This document shows positions 37,186-46,558 of a stretch of DNA of 64,000 nucleotides, in pieces. The stretch comes from Desulfuromonadales bacterium (GTDB lineage: Bacteria; Desulfobacterota; Desulfuromonadia; Desulfuromonadales; BM103). The translations under genes were made by a program, and so were the position numbers. Below the pieces are notes generated by a model, which saw only the letters and a list, made by a program, of their open reading frames with translations, did no database searches and was not told the origin of the DNA. The DNA is taken from contig JACZKE010000053.1 of the NCBI GenBank assembly GCA_014860225.1, positions 34,214-98,213 on the forward strand, written 5' to 3'. Each line of letters begins with the position of its first letter. Positions within the stretch are counted from its first letter, which is position 1.

Positions 37186-37473
37186 TCAGTAATGGATAAA
37201 TTCAGTCTCGGCATTAATCAGGTCGACTTCACCGGACGCCAGCACTTCATCCTCAATTCGGGTCAATATCGGTGCGATGATCTGCTCCGAGGCGTTGACG
37301 ACGGCAAAGCCGAGCAGCGATCTCTGCCAGAGGTCCTGGTGGCCCACCTCGGCACAGCTTGCAGGAAAACGATTGCGACAGCGCGTCAACAGCTTTTGAA
37401 TCACGCCGCGCTTCTGCTTGAGACTCTGCGGGCCATGCAGACGCAGATCCAGTTGCAGTACACCGATCACCAT
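37186..37473 (-). CDS. ylxP: YlxP/DUF503 family protein
   Basis: A 95-residue protein with the DUF503 pattern (MVIGVLQLDLRLHGPQSLKQKRG, followed by the AEVGHQDLWQRSLLGFAVV core). Its constant position between infB and rbfA links it to ribosome biogenesis, but the biochemical role is unsettled. It lies 20 bp after infB. Confidence 0.93.
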   Translation of the reverse strand: MVIGVLQLDLRLHGPQSLKQKRGVIQKLLTRCRNRFPASCAEVGHQDLWQRSLLGFAVVNASEQIIAPILTRIEDEVLASGEVDLINAETEFIHY

Positions 37474-37492
37474 AGGATCTCACATCACCAGT

Positions 37493-40162
37493 CTAAAGAG
37501 ATGTCTTGGTCTCCTTGATCTCGTATGCCTCGATGATATCACCAGGCTTGACGTCGTTGTAATTCTCCAGGCCGATGCCGCACTCGTAATTGGTGCTGAC
37601 TTCCCTGACATCATCCTTGAAGCGTTTCAAAGAAGTCAACTTGCCGGTCCAGATGACGACATCATCGCGCAGGAGACGAGCATGAGCATTTCGCGCGATC
37701 TTGCCGGAGACGACATAGCAACCAGCGATGGTTCCGACTTTGGTCACGCTGAACACCTCGCGGACTTCGGCGCGGCCGAGGTCCTCTTCCTTGAGGGTTG
37801 GCGCGAGCAGGCCTTCCATAGCATCCTTGATATCATTGACCGCATCGTAGATGACATTATAGAAGCGGATATCAACACCTTCAAGCTCAGCAAGGCTGGT
37901 GGCCTTTGGTGCCGGGCGGACATTGAAGCCGAGCACGATGGCATTGGAGGCAGAAGCCAGGCTGACGTCCGACTCGGTAATGCCGCCGACGCCGGAGTGA
38001 ATCACGATCAGGCGGCAGGCGGGTGTCGAGAGCTTGGTCAGTGTGCCTGATACGGCTTCGGCAGAACCCTGAACGTCGGCCTTGACGATAACCTTGAGCT
38101 CTTTGACATCACCCTCCTGAATCCGGGCATAGAGCTCCTCGAGGGAGATTTTGCTGCTCTTGGCCAGTTCTGCTTCACGTAGCTTTTGCTGGCGATGCTG
38201 AGCGACTTCCTTGGCGATTTTCTCATCCTCAACAGCATGAAAAGACTCACCGGCTTCCGGCACACCGGATAAACCGGTGACCTCGACAGGGAAAGACGGA
38301 CCCGCTTCCAGAACGGTCTGTCCCCGGTCATCGGCCATCGACCTTACGCGGCCGTAGTGAAGTCCGGCGACGATCGGATCGCCGATCTTCAGTGTGCCTT
38401 TCTGAACCAGAACCGTGGCGACAGGACCGCGGCCCTTATCGAGGCGCGCTTCGATGACAGCACCCTGGGCCCGTTTGTTCGGATCGGCCTTCAGCTCGAG
38501 CACCTCAGCCTGCAGCAGGATCATCTCCAGCAGCTTGTCAATATTGGTTTTTTCTTTAGCGGAGACATTGACGTAGATAGTATCGCCACCCCAGCTTTCC
38601 GGCAGAAGCTGCAGATCCGAAAGTTCCTGCATGACCTTGTCAGGGTTAGCACCCGGCTTGTCAATTTTGTTGACAGCGACGATAATCGGCACACCGGCAG
38701 CCTTGGAGTGATTGATTGCCTCCCTGGTCTGCGGCATGGCGCCGTCATCGGCTGCAACGACCAGGACCACGATATCGGTTACCTGGGCGCCGCGGGCACG
38801 CATGGCTGTAAAGGCTTCATGACCTGGAGTATCAAGGAAGGTCATCTTGCGGCCGGCGAGCTCAACGCCGTAAGCACCGATATGCTGGGTAATGCCGCCG
38901 GCTTCGCCTTCAGTGACATTCGCTTCGCGGATTGCATCGAGCAGGCTTGTTTTACCATGGTCAACGTGACCCATAATGGTAATAACAGGCGGACGCGGCA
39001 ACTGATTCTCGTCGCTTTCAGTTTCAACGTCGAGGCGGGAATGGGAGAGGATGGTGTCCTCATCGAAGGCCACGTTTTCGACTTCATAGCCGAACTCAGA
39101 AGCCAGAATGGCCGCAGATTCGAAATCAAGGGGATGGTTGATCGTGACCATCTGGCCCTGACGCATCAACTCCTTGATCAGGTCGTTGGCCTTGACACCC
39201 ATGCGTTTCGCCAGCTCGCCGATGGTAATAACATCGGTAATCCTGATCTTCCGCTTGATCGCCTTCGACTGTGTGATTTCCGTCTTTTTGGTAGGGCGGT
39301 TTGCTTTCCGGCCCTTGCGGAAGCGCTCATTGCGATCCGGCTCATAAACCTCTCTCTTGGTTTTACGCCGCTGACCGTCGACCTCCGCATGAATTGCGCC
39401 ATCCCGACCTTTCTTTTTCTTTTTTGCAGAACGATCCTCTTTGTCAGCAAGAACGTCCGGAATGATCGGCGCGGCAGGAGCGCTGGGCGCAGTTGGACGA
39501 CTCGGACGCTCCGGCCGGCTCGGACGTTCCGGTCGATCCGTGCGTGTGCGGTCTGCAGGCGCTGGCTTTTTGCCCCGCTCGGGAGCGGCGGCCTGGCGAC
39601 GGGGCCTCTCGGCAGGAGTCGGCAGTTCAACCCGGCCAAGGATCCTGGCACGGTTGACCGATTCCTTCTTCTCTTTCTTTTTCTCAGGGACCGCTGCCGC
39701 AACCTTCTCGGCGGGCTCTTCTGCTGCGACAGCCTTTGCAGCGGCATGAGGCTTGTCAACGGCTTCGACGGGCTCTTTGGCAACCTCGACCGGCTCTTCG
39801 ACAACAGCAGCTTGTTTTTTCTCAACAACCTCTTCAGACTCAGGTGCAGCCTTTTCAGGAGCGACGGGAGCGACCGGTGCGACTTCAACTTCAGCCGCTT
39901 CTTCAGGTACCGGCTCTTCCTCGACGACAGCCTTGCGACGACGGCGGATCAGGCCGGAGCTGATACGCTCCTCCTTGACCTTGACTTCGTCAGCCTTGTC
40001 AGTATGACCGGCCTGGCCAGTCTCGAACTTGAGAGCGACCTCTTCTTCCAGTGCACTCATATGGTTCTTAACCTCAATACCGGCCTGATTAAGCTTGTCA
40101 ACAATCTGCTTGTTGTCCAGACCCAATTTGGTCGCCAATTCATAAACACGAATTTTAGCCAT
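37493..40162 (-). CDS. infB: Translation initiation factor IF-2
   Basis: An 889-residue protein. It has an IF2_N domain at the start ([20 protein letters not shown]), then a long Glu/Pro/Ala/Lys-rich linker (residues ~70-290), a second IF2_N, and the GTPase core with [12 protein letters not shown] (G1), DTPGHEAF (G3) and NKIDK (G4), followed by domains II-IV. It brings initiator tRNA to the 30S subunit. AGGGGA precedes the ATG at 40162, which overlaps the ylxR stop (TGATG). An open antisense frame across it is a composition artefact. Confidence 0.97.
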   Translation of the reverse strand: MAKIRVYELATKLGLDNKQIVDKLNQAGIEVKNHMSALEEEVALKFETGQAGHTDKADEVKVKEERISSGLIRRRRKAVVEEEPVPEEAAEVEVAPVAPVAPEKAAPESEEVVEKKQAAVVEEPVEVAKEPVEAVDKPHAAAKAVAAEEPAEKVAAAVPEKKKEKKESVNRARILGRVELPTPAERPRRQAAAPERGKKPAPADRTRTDRPERPSRPERPSRPTAPSAPAAPIIPDVLADKEDRSAKKKKKGRDGAIHAEVDGQRRKTKREVYEPDRNERFRKGRKANRPTKKTEITQSKAIKRKIRITDVITIGELAKRMGVKANDLIKELMRQGQMVTINHPLDFESAAILASEFGYEVENVAFDEDTILSHSRLDVETESDENQLPRPPVITIMGHVDHGKTSLLDAIREANVTEGEAGGITQHIGAYGVELAGRKMTFLDTPGHEAFTAMRARGAQVTDIVVLVVAADDGAMPQTREAINHSKAAGVPIIVAVNKIDKPGANPDKVMQELSDLQLLPESWGGDTIYVNVSAKEKTNIDKLLEMILLQAEVLELKADPNKRAQGAVIEARLDKGRGPVATVLVQKGTLKIGDPIVAGLHYGRVRSMADDRGQTVLEAGPSFPVEVTGLSGVPEAGESFHAVEDEKIAKEVAQHRQQKLREAELAKSSKISLEELYARIQEGDVKELKVIVKADVQGSAEAVSGTLTKLSTPACRLIVIHSGVGGITESDVSLASASNAIVLGFNVRPAPKATSLAELEGVDIRFYNVIYDAVNDIKDAMEGLLAPTLKEEDLGRAEVREVFSVTKVGTIAGCYVVSGKIARNAHARLLRDDVVIWTGKLTSLKRFKDDVREVSTNYECGIGLENYNDVKPGDIIEAYEIKETKTSL

Positions 40163-40758
40163 CAACTTTCCCCTGAGATATCCTGATATCGGAGCAGATC
40201 ATCGAGAAATGCCTCCGCCAGCTTTCCATCGGGCAAACCAACAACACTTCTTTCCGCACGCCCGAGAATGCGGCCAAGCTCTATTTTATCAAACAATTTC
40301 GTCGTCACTATCTTTTGATATTCTGCCTTACGTCTGACCTTATCACCGATTTGCGGTGAAATGTCTCTGGCTAGAATAATGACCGCCAGAGGTTTCTTTC
40401 GAGCCAGGGCGTCCTGCACAGCATTGCCGCCGGAAACAAATCTTGCTGATTTGCGTGCCATACCGAGCAGACTGGCCATATGCGCGAGCAGTTCCTTTGC
40501 AACGCCATCGACAAGCTGATCTGCCGTTACCGGTTGGCACGTCTGTCGAAATGTTCTGTCAAACTGTTTCCTGCCCACAGCCGCTTCGATGCAAGCACGA
40601 CTGTTACAGAGGTAAGTTCCGCGGCCGGGCAAACGCCCCTTCAGGTCGACCAGAATCTCGCCGTCCGGAGAACGGACAAAACGAATCAGCTGAGACTTGT
40701 CTTTGACCTGGCGACAACCCAGGCAGGTGCGTTGAGGCTGGCTGCGAACCTGTGTCAC
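40162..40758 (-). CDS. ylxR: YlxR (DUF448) fused to an L7Ae-like domain
   Basis: A 198-residue fusion. Residues ~8-80 are YlxR/DUF448 ([28 protein letters not shown]) with paired Cys. Residues ~95-185 look like an L7Ae/YlxQ RNA-binding domain ([17 protein letters not shown]). In firmicutes these are two genes between nusA and infB; the fused form is common in the Desulfuromonadales. It overlaps infB by a TGATG junction and follows nusA by 2 bp. Confidence 0.92.
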   Translation of the reverse strand: MTQVRSQPQRTCLGCRQVKDKSQLIRFVRSPDGEILVDLKGRLPGRGTYLCNSRACIEAAVGRKQFDRTFRQTCQPVTADQLVDGVAKELLAHMASLLGMARKSARFVSGGNAVQDALARKKPLAVIILARDISPQIGDKVRRKAEYQKIVTTKLFDKIELGRILGRAERSVVGLPDGKLAEAFLDDLLRYQDISGES

Positions 40759-40760
40759 TG

Positions 40761-42092
40761 CTACTCAGCACTCTCTGTGTTGTCTGCGTTGTCCACGTCC
40801 TCTGCGATCTCGGTGTTGTCCACGATCTCTGCATTCTCTGCGTCGGTCAACTCAGCCGTCCTGGCTTCAGAGGCACGCAGTACGGTCACTCGCGTTTCCC
40901 CTTCGGTCATATTGGCAACGTCTTCGACCGATTCTGCCTCTTTAACCGCTGCAATGGCATCCTTGGCGGTCATCGCACTGAGAAGTCCCGCGGCAGCTTC
41001 CGTCCCGGCAGACTCTTCATCGCTGTTGCCGGCACCGGTCAATTCTTCGAGCTCAGCTTCAGCCGCACGCGTTTCACTCATGATGTCGATTTTCCACCCG
41101 GTCAATTTGGCCGCCAGGCGGACATTCTGCCCTTTTTTACCAATAGCCAGGGAAAGCTGATCATCGGGAACAATAATCTCAAGAGACTGCTCTTCACTGT
41201 CAACATACACCCTGGTGACCTCTGCAGGAGAAAGCGCGGCACAGGCAAAGCGGGCGATGTCAGGGGTCCAGTTGATAATATCGATCTTCTCGCCGCGTAA
41301 CTCGGAGACGACGTTCTGAACGCGTGCACCGCGCATGCCGACGCAGGCGCCGATCGGATCCACATCGGGATCATTGGAGGACACAGCGATCTTGGCCCGG
41401 CTACCCGGCTCACGGGAGACGGCCTTGATTTCCACGATACCCTCAGCAACTTCAGGAACTTCTATGCGGAACAGTTCAATCAGCAGGCCGGGATGGGTCC
41501 GCGAGAGAATAATCTGCGGTCCCTTGGTGGCCATGCGCACATCAGAGATATACGCACGAACCCGGTCACCCTGACGATAGTTCTCGCGGGGGACCTGCTC
41601 TCGGTGAGGGAGAAGCGCTTCGGTACGGCCCAGGTCGATAATCAGGTCACCACGCTCGTAGCGGCGGACGATACCATTGACCAGTTCACCAAGGCGACCC
41701 TTGAATTCGTTATAAACGCCCTCACGCTCTGCTTCGCGGACTTTCTGAATAATCACCTGTTTGGCGGTCTGGGCAGCAATACGGCTGAAGCTGCTGGCAT
41801 CCATCTTCATTCCAAGAGAGTCCCCGATTTCGACATCAGGGTCAATCTCCTGCGCTTCGGTAATGTCGATTTCCTGGTAGGAGTTTTCCACTTCGTCGAC
41901 AACAGTGACAAATTCGAAAACCTCCACTTCGCCGATTTCATCATTGAAGTGTGCCTCCAGATCACGCGTATTGCGATATTTCTTGTTTGCCGCAGAAAGC
42001 ACCGCAGCCTCAAGAGCTTCGACCAGCACCGCACGATCAATGCCCTTGTCTTTGACCACCTGGTCGATAATGTGATTAAGGTTGATATTCAT
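40761..42092 (-). CDS. nusA: Transcription termination/antitermination factor NusA
   Basis: A 443-residue NusA with an N-terminal RNAP-binding domain, an S1 domain (GELVNGIVRRYERGDLI), and two KH domains (IGACVGMRGARVQNVV, LSLAIGKKGQNVRLAAK). The C-terminal ~100 residues are not the usual acidic repeats but a low-complexity acidic tail ending in repeated Asp-Asn-Ala-Glu-Ile blocks. The start at 42092 has GGGGGAAGGG just upstream. It is co-transcribed with rimP and ylxR. Confidence 0.96.
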   Translation of the reverse strand: MNINLNHIIDQVVKDKGIDRAVLVEALEAAVLSAANKKYRNTRDLEAHFNDEIGEVEVFEFVTVVDEVENSYQEIDITEAQEIDPDVEIGDSLGMKMDASSFSRIAAQTAKQVIIQKVREAEREGVYNEFKGRLGELVNGIVRRYERGDLIIDLGRTEALLPHREQVPRENYRQGDRVRAYISDVRMATKGPQIILSRTHPGLLIELFRIEVPEVAEGIVEIKAVSREPGSRAKIAVSSNDPDVDPIGACVGMRGARVQNVVSELRGEKIDIINWTPDIARFACAALSPAEVTRVYVDSEEQSLEIIVPDDQLSLAIGKKGQNVRLAAKLTGWKIDIMSETRAAEAELEELTGAGNSDEESAGTEAAAGLLSAMTAKDAIAAVKEAESVEDVANMTEGETRVTVLRASEARTAELTDAENAEIVDNTEIAEDVDNADNTESAE

Positions 42093-42176
42093 CCCTTCCC
42101 CCTGCATACCCCCCGCCGTTGCGGTGGCGGCTGCTGTTGAAGTCTGTATTTGATAAAACGCTCATTCCGGTTTACG

Positions 42177-42662
42177 TTAAAACTCTTCTTCCAGGTTTGC
42201 TTTCTCCAACTCGGCCAGCGGAATCACAGCCAGTCCACCATGTTTATCGCTCTGTTCAAGGCAAACATGATCGCCCTCAAGGCCACGCAGGGTGCCAACA
42301 AAGGTCTTGCGGGTATAACCACGTTGATCCGGATCGAGCAGTTGAAGCGTTTTCAGCTTGGCCTTATGACCGGCAAAACGCTCGAAATCGGCCGGCTTCT
42401 TCAATGGCCGGTCCAGTCCCGGAGAGGAAACTTCCAGCCGGTAAGAGGACTTGATCGGATCTTCGACTTCGAGAATTGCGCCGGCTTCGCGGCTCACCGT
42501 GACGCAATCGTCAAGGGTGATGCCGCCGGGCTTGTCGATAAAGATGCGCAAAACTAAATGGTGGCCGTCTTGTGCCAACTGAAGGTCGACCAGCTCAAAA
42601 CCGAGATCATCAAGGATCGGCATCACCAGTGACTCAATTCGTGTCAGATTTCCTTCTCGCAT
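42177..42662 (-). CDS. rimP: Ribosome maturation factor RimP
   Basis: A 161-residue protein with the RimP N-domain (LGFELVDLQLAQDG, RIFIDKPGGITLDDCV, YRLEVSSPGLDRPL) and a C-terminal SH3-like domain. It assists 30S maturation. I place the start at the ATG 42662 after GGGAACAAGAG. The frame continues upstream, but through a terminator hairpin, which makes the longer start unlikely. Confidence 0.93.
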   Translation of the reverse strand: MREGNLTRIESLVMPILDDLGFELVDLQLAQDGHHLVLRIFIDKPGGITLDDCVTVSREAGAILEVEDPIKSSYRLEVSSPGLDRPLKKPADFERFAGHKAKLKTLQLLDPDQRGYTRKTFVGTLRGLEGDHVCLEQSDKHGGLAVIPLAELEKANLEEEF

Positions 42663-42677
42663 CTCTTGTTCCCAAAC

Positions 42678-42719
42678 AAAAAAAAGCGAGCCGTCAGGCT
42701 CACTTTTCATATGAAAAGT
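42678..42719 (-). terminator. Terminator or attenuator hairpin just before rimP
   Basis: On the minus strand AAGTGAGCC-TGAC-GGCTCGCTT (42705-42684) is followed by TTTTTT then G. The U-tract ends only 15 nt before the rimP start. The perfect 18-bp palindrome ACTTTTCATATGAAAAGT (42702-42719) lies immediately upstream and shares its last bases with the terminator arm, so the two hairpins may compete. It could end the rlmD transcript or control the rimP-nusA-infB operon. Confidence 0.65.
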
Positions 42720-42850
42720 TAATTGAATATTTTCTATCAAAGTTCCCCGGATAATGCAAGTAAAAAGTCAATATGGCTACAGTCGATTTTATCTCAGCCA
42801 GCGACCATTTGGAAACTCCAGACAACACAAGCACAGTTTCCGGACGGAAA

Positions 42851-44155
42851 TCAACCAGCGTTGATCTTGCGCAGCAAGGTCATGCTTTCGATGTGCCAGG
42901 TTTGCGGAAAGAGATCAAAAGCCTGGCTGGAAACGACCTCATAGCCATTCTGAACCAGGGGGGTCAGATCACGGACCAGGGTAGCCGGATCACAGGAAAC
43001 ATAGAGTATCCGATCAGGCCGGACCTTCAGCAGTTCGCCGGTGGCCGGATAATTACCGGTTCGTGGCGGGTCCAGAATAACCAGGTCCAGCGGGTCGGCA
43101 TCACGGTAGCGGGCCATGACAATGGCCGCGTCTGCAGCATGAAATTCAACATTCCGGATATTATTAGCGGCGGCATTGATACGGGCACTGGCAATCGAGG
43201 GCGCATAATCTTCAACACCGACCACCCGCTTGACCCGGCGGGCGAGCGGCAAGCTGAAATTCCCCATGCCGCAGAAGAGATCGAGAACGTTCTCCGAACC
43301 GTCAAACTCGAGGAGTTGCAGCATGCTCGCAACCATGCTGCGATTCTGCGCCGTGTTGACCTGAACAAAGCCGCCCGGGCCATAGCGGAGCGCAATCTCG
43401 GGTTGGTCGACCTTGATTGTCAAATCACTGTCACCATAGACGACCTCAAGCCCCTGCTTATCGCCAGACTGCAGACAGGCGCTGAGCTGCTGATTGGCGG
43501 CAAAATCCCTCAGCCAGGAACGCAGCTGGCGACGGCCTTGCGGGTGGACATGCAGTATAATCCTGACCTCACCATCGTCACCACTGGCGACATCAATCTG
43601 TGAGACACACCTGGAGCTCGGCGCATCACCAAGTTCGCGGCGCAGATGGTCCAGAGTCTCCTGTACGGGGGGGGAGACCAGCAGGCACTTGTCGACATCG
43701 ACAACATCGTGGGAAGCGTGGCGGTAAAAACCGATGAGCAGCCCCTCTGCTCCGGGGCAGCACTTGAGCTGGACCCGGTTGCGATAGCCCCACTCGTCAG
43801 GAGCGGCCACAATCGGCTTGATACGATCACCGGCCATGACGTTGCTGCGGACCAGCAGATCGGCAAAAATCTTCTCCTTCCAGCGAGCCTGTTGCTGATA
43901 AGGAATATGCTGCCACTGGCAACCGCCGCAGGAGCCAAAAAACGGACAGGGCGGTTCGCGCCTTTGCGGTGAAGGCTCAACGACCGCAACCAGTTCTGCT
44001 TCGATGTAGCGGCGCCTGGATTTGACAACCCGGCAGACTATTCGGTCGCCGGGCGCTGTCAAAGGCACGAAAACTGCCTTGCCTTCGTGGTGACCGATCC
44101 CCCTTCCTCCATGCACAAGAGCGGTGATGTCGAGTCCACTGATGTTCTCAGTCAT
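42851..44155 (-). CDS. rlmD: 23S rRNA (uracil-5-)-methyltransferase RlmD/RumA-type
   Basis: A 434-residue SAM-dependent RNA methyltransferase. It has an N-terminal TRAM domain (residues ~1-60), the 4Fe-4S cysteines Cys70, Cys76, Cys79 and Cys157, SAM-binding DLFCGMGNFSLP, the LDPPRTG motif, and the catalytic YVSCDPATLVRDL. RlmD/RlmC methylate U1939/U747 of 23S rRNA; the exact site here is unproven. The ATG at 44155 overlaps the preceding gene's stop by the sequence TTTTATGACTGA, with no separate ribosome-binding site, which suggests coupling. Confidence 0.93.
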   Translation of the reverse strand: MTENISGLDITALVHGGRGIGHHEGKAVFVPLTAPGDRIVCRVVKSRRRYIEAELVAVVEPSPQRREPPCPFFGSCGGCQWQHIPYQQQARWKEKIFADLLVRSNVMAGDRIKPIVAAPDEWGYRNRVQLKCCPGAEGLLIGFYRHASHDVVDVDKCLLVSPPVQETLDHLRRELGDAPSSRCVSQIDVASGDDGEVRIILHVHPQGRRQLRSWLRDFAANQQLSACLQSGDKQGLEVVYGDSDLTIKVDQPEIALRYGPGGFVQVNTAQNRSMVASMLQLLEFDGSENVLDLFCGMGNFSLPLARRVKRVVGVEDYAPSIASARINAAANNIRNVEFHAADAAIVMARYRDADPLDLVILDPPRTGNYPATGELLKVRPDRILYVSCDPATLVRDLTPLVQNGYEVVSSQAFDLFPQTWHIESMTLLRKINAG

Positions 44156-44528
44156 AAAAACGATGCGTGGGACGCTTTTGCAATTCGGCACTCACAAGAG
44201 AACGCAGATAATCGGGGCGAGCAAGGTAGCTGGCAGCATGCTGCAGGAAATCATCGATCAGTGCGGTGCGAACCCGGTCAACGTCCAGCGTCGGCACGCC
44301 CATGCGTTCGAAGCGTTTGACAACAGACAGATGCTCGCCGAACGCGTCGACGGCCTGACAACGCAACGCCTGCTCATTGATGGTGTCCGCCGGCAGATCA
44401 TGCAGGTTGCAGACGATGGTGGCCACCACGCAGACCCGGTGATAATCGCCGAAATAGCGGTTGCTCTCATCGGTAAAGACAATCTGCAGACCGTTGGCCA
44501 ACGGCACTTGTCTAATCGTTGCCATCAT
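44148..44528 (-). CDS. Hypothetical protein between trmJ and rlmD
   Basis: A 126-residue protein of no recognised family. Its start overlaps the trmJ end (17 bp), and its stop overlaps the rlmD start (8 bp). Two ATGs at 44528 and 44525 are both possible; GGAACAG precedes them. Composition is ordinary, with His/Tyr-rich ends (PTHRFYD) and no membrane segment. Position between two RNA methyltransferase genes hints at RNA modification, an inference only. Confidence 0.75.
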   Translation of the reverse strand: MMATIRQVPLANGLQIVFTDESNRYFGDYHRVCVVATIVCNLHDLPADTINEQALRCQAVDAFGEHLSVVKRFERMGVPTLDVDRVRTALIDDFLQHAASYLARPDYLRSLVSAELQKRPTHRFYD

Positions 44529-45270
44529 CTGTTCCAAGCAATGCGCAGCGCTCGTCTTCGACGCGATCAATCTCGCTCACAAGACCTCGCAGAATGCGCA
44601 CTTCGCGGTCGTCCAGAGCCGCCCGGCCAAAGATTTGCCGGTAAGAGCGCATGATGTGTTCCGGGTTCTGATGATTCAGGTAGCGGATCTTGAGAAAGGT
44701 GTCCCGCATGTGAGCAAAGAGTATTTCCAGATCTTCAACAGTCGCCAGCCGCCTGCCCTTCTGCCCTTTTCCGCACGCTTCACCATGCTGCTTGGCCACT
44801 TCGTACAGACAGATGACAACAGACTGGGCCAGGTTCATCGACGCGATGCTGCCCCCGGTAGGGATTGTAATCAGGCGTTGGCAAAGGTCCAGTTCTTCGG
44901 TCTTCAGCCCTTTATCCTCGCGACCGAAGACCATGGCAACCCGTCCGCTGTCGAGCAGGGGCAGCAACTGGGCGGCGGCACTGTCTGGGTGGTGGAAGTC
45001 GACGCGGTATTTACCGAAACGCCGGGTTGTCGCATAGGCGAAGTGGCAATCATTGAGCGCCGCCTGCAGATCCGGGTATACAGTCGCTTGCTCCAGAAGG
45101 ACACTCGCCTTGACTGCCATCTTGCGGGCTTCATCATCCAGGTGATCAACCTTCGGTGCCACCAGGCGCAGATCGGTCACCCCGAAATTCGCCATGGCGC
45201 GGGCGACGGAACCGATATTCCGCTCACCACGCGATTCGACCAGCACAACGCTGAGATTTTTCAGATTCAT
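44512..45270 (-). CDS. trmJ: TrmJ-like SpoU (SPOUT) RNA 2'-O-methyltransferase
   Basis: A 252-residue protein. Its first ~160 residues form the SPOUT knot (VLVESRGERNIGSVARAMANFG, VAMVFGREDKGLKTEEL, IPTGGSIASMNLAQSVVICLYEV). A C-terminal extension of ~90 residues is as in TrmJ (tRNA Cm32/Um32). The C-tail is family-typical but function is predicted only from sequence. It is followed by a hypothetical gene and rlmD; the gap to rsmE holds a heptamer array. Confidence 0.88.
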   Translation of the reverse strand: MNLKNLSVVLVESRGERNIGSVARAMANFGVTDLRLVAPKVDHLDDEARKMAVKASVLLEQATVYPDLQAALNDCHFAYATTRRFGKYRVDFHHPDSAAAQLLPLLDSGRVAMVFGREDKGLKTEELDLCQRLITIPTGGSIASMNLAQSVVICLYEVAKQHGEACGKGQKGRRLATVEDLEILFAHMRDTFLKIRYLNHQNPEHIMRSYRQIFGRAALDDREVRILRGLVSEIDRVEDERCALLGTDDGND

Positions 45271-45302
45271 CTTGTTTTCACACTCTTCAACAGCCTGAAC
45301 CT

Positions 45303-45386
45303 CAGTTATCAGTTATCAGTTATCAGTTATCAGTTATCAGTTATCAGCTCTCAGCCTCCAGCCCCCAGCCCTCAGCCCTCAGCCCA
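45303..45386. repeat. Heptamer repeat array in the rsmE-trmJ gap (12 units)
   Basis: Twelve contiguous 7-bp units: six CAGTTAT, then CAGCTCT, CAGCCTC, CAGCCCC, CAGCCCT, CAGCCCT and CAGCCCA. The rsmE stop codon (TGA, complement of 45379-45381) falls inside the array, and the array reaches 5 bp into the coding frame. Confidence 0.95.
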
Positions 45387-46152
45387 AATCCCCGAGAAAA
45401 GCTTGCGCCAGCGCCGCAGCGACCATGGCCGCGGTTTCGGTGCGCAGGATGCGCGGACCGAGGCTGACCGGCAGAAAACCTGTTGCCCGGGCCTGTTCAA
45501 CTTCTCCCGCAGAGAAGCCACCTTCAGGACCGATCAGCAGGGCGATGCTTTGCGGCCGGAAGGAACCGATTGCTTCCCTGAACGTCCAGGCGGCGTCACC
45601 TTCATAAAGCATCAACTTCAATTCAGCCGGACCTGCACAGGCGAGAGCTTCAGAGAAAGTGTGCACCGGCAGAAGCTCCGGCAGCATGGCACGTCGACAT
45701 TGACGAGCCGCCCTGCTGATCACTTCTGGCCAACGATGCGACTTTTTCTGTTGGGCATCTCGCTCCTCCAGAGTCGTCGAATGCTGAGACTCCAGAGGGA
45801 CAATGCGGGCGACACCCAGTTCCGTCAACTTCTGCAGCACCAGTTCGAAGCGTTCCTTGTCCGGCAGCGACTGGTAAACTTCGATGCGCAATGGACTCTC
45901 CATCGGTTTCTCCAGGCGTTGAAAAGGCACACAAAAGGCTAGCTCAGGGTCGAGGTCAGCGATCCGGGCGCGGTAGGCCGTCGCTTCGGGGTCGATTACC
46001 GTCATGACCTCACCTGGCCTGGTTTGCCATAAACACAGCGCAGCCAGAGCTTCAGCCGACAAGGGCGTTATCGCATCGAGCTGCGGGACGTGATCCAGTC
46101 TGACAAGGCTGACCGGTCCGCCGTTATTTACGCATGACAGGGGCAAAGCCAT
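45379..46152 (-). CDS. rsmE: 16S rRNA m3U1498 methyltransferase
   Basis: A 257-residue SPOUT-family enzyme with the RsmE motifs [19 protein letters not shown] [29 protein letters not shown] and [15 protein letters not shown]. It methylates U1498 of 16S rRNA. The ATG at 46152 lies inside the end of holC (29-bp overlap); the reading frame further upstream runs through holC. Its stop codon is formed by the heptamer array (see 45303-45386). Confidence 0.93.
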   Translation of the reverse strand: MALPLSCVNNGGPVSLVRLDHVPQLDAITPLSAEALAALCLWQTRPGEVMTVIDPEATAYRARIADLDPELAFCVPFQRLEKPMESPLRIEVYQSLPDKERFELVLQKLTELGVARIVPLESQHSTTLEERDAQQKKSHRWPEVISRAARQCRRAMLPELLPVHTFSEALACAGPAELKLMLYEGDAAWTFREAIGSFRPQSIALLIGPEGGFSAGEVEQARATGFLPVSLGPRILRTETAAMVAAALAQAFLGDLG

Positions 46153-46543
46153 GTTCCCGATATCCTTTAAAGCGCTCGCGCGACACTTGCAGGCGTGCCT
46201 CGTCGAAGACTTCCGCAAAATCAATAACATGCTGAAAATGCCGGATGAATTCCGGGCTGCAGGGAACCCCCATCAACAGCACCTGGGCACCGTTCGGATT
46301 TTCCTCTTCAGCCACAATCACCACCGGTTCGTCATGACAGTCCACAGAACCGTTTTCATAAACATGCGGAACAAAAGCCGCCTTCTTCCAGGTCCACATG
46401 AACCGGTCGAGAGTCACCCCCTGATTATCATCCTGAACCATCACCAGCACACGCTGTCCAGCCAGATAGAATTCCTCAGCCAGGTCACAGAGGACCCGGG
46501 CGCGCTCCGGTCGGTTCAGCGTTATAAATTCAATGCGGGTCAC
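46124..46543 (-). CDS. holC: DNA polymerase III chi subunit
   Basis: A 139-residue HolC-like protein ([43 protein letters not shown]). Chi links the clamp loader (via psi) to single-strand-binding protein during replication. It lies 15 bp after apgM and overlaps rsmE by 29 bp. Confidence 0.9.
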   Translation of the reverse strand: MTRIEFITLNRPERARVLCDLAEEFYLAGQRVLVMVQDDNQGVTLDRFMWTWKKAAFVPHVYENGSVDCHDEPVVIVAEEENPNGAQVLLMGVPCSPEFIRHFQHVIDFAEVFDEARLQVSRERFKGYREHGFAPVMRK

Positions 46544-46558
46544 AGAGGCTCCTGCAGA

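Noticed and set aside
38357..40186. Long (609-codon) open frame antisense to infB
   Set aside because: Caused by the codon bias of the Glu/Ala/Lys-rich IF-2 linker; the infB frame has all GTPase motifs.
44461..45942. 493-codon plus-strand open frame across trmJ and rsmE
   Set aside because: Antisense to three well-identified genes, and it runs through the heptamer array.
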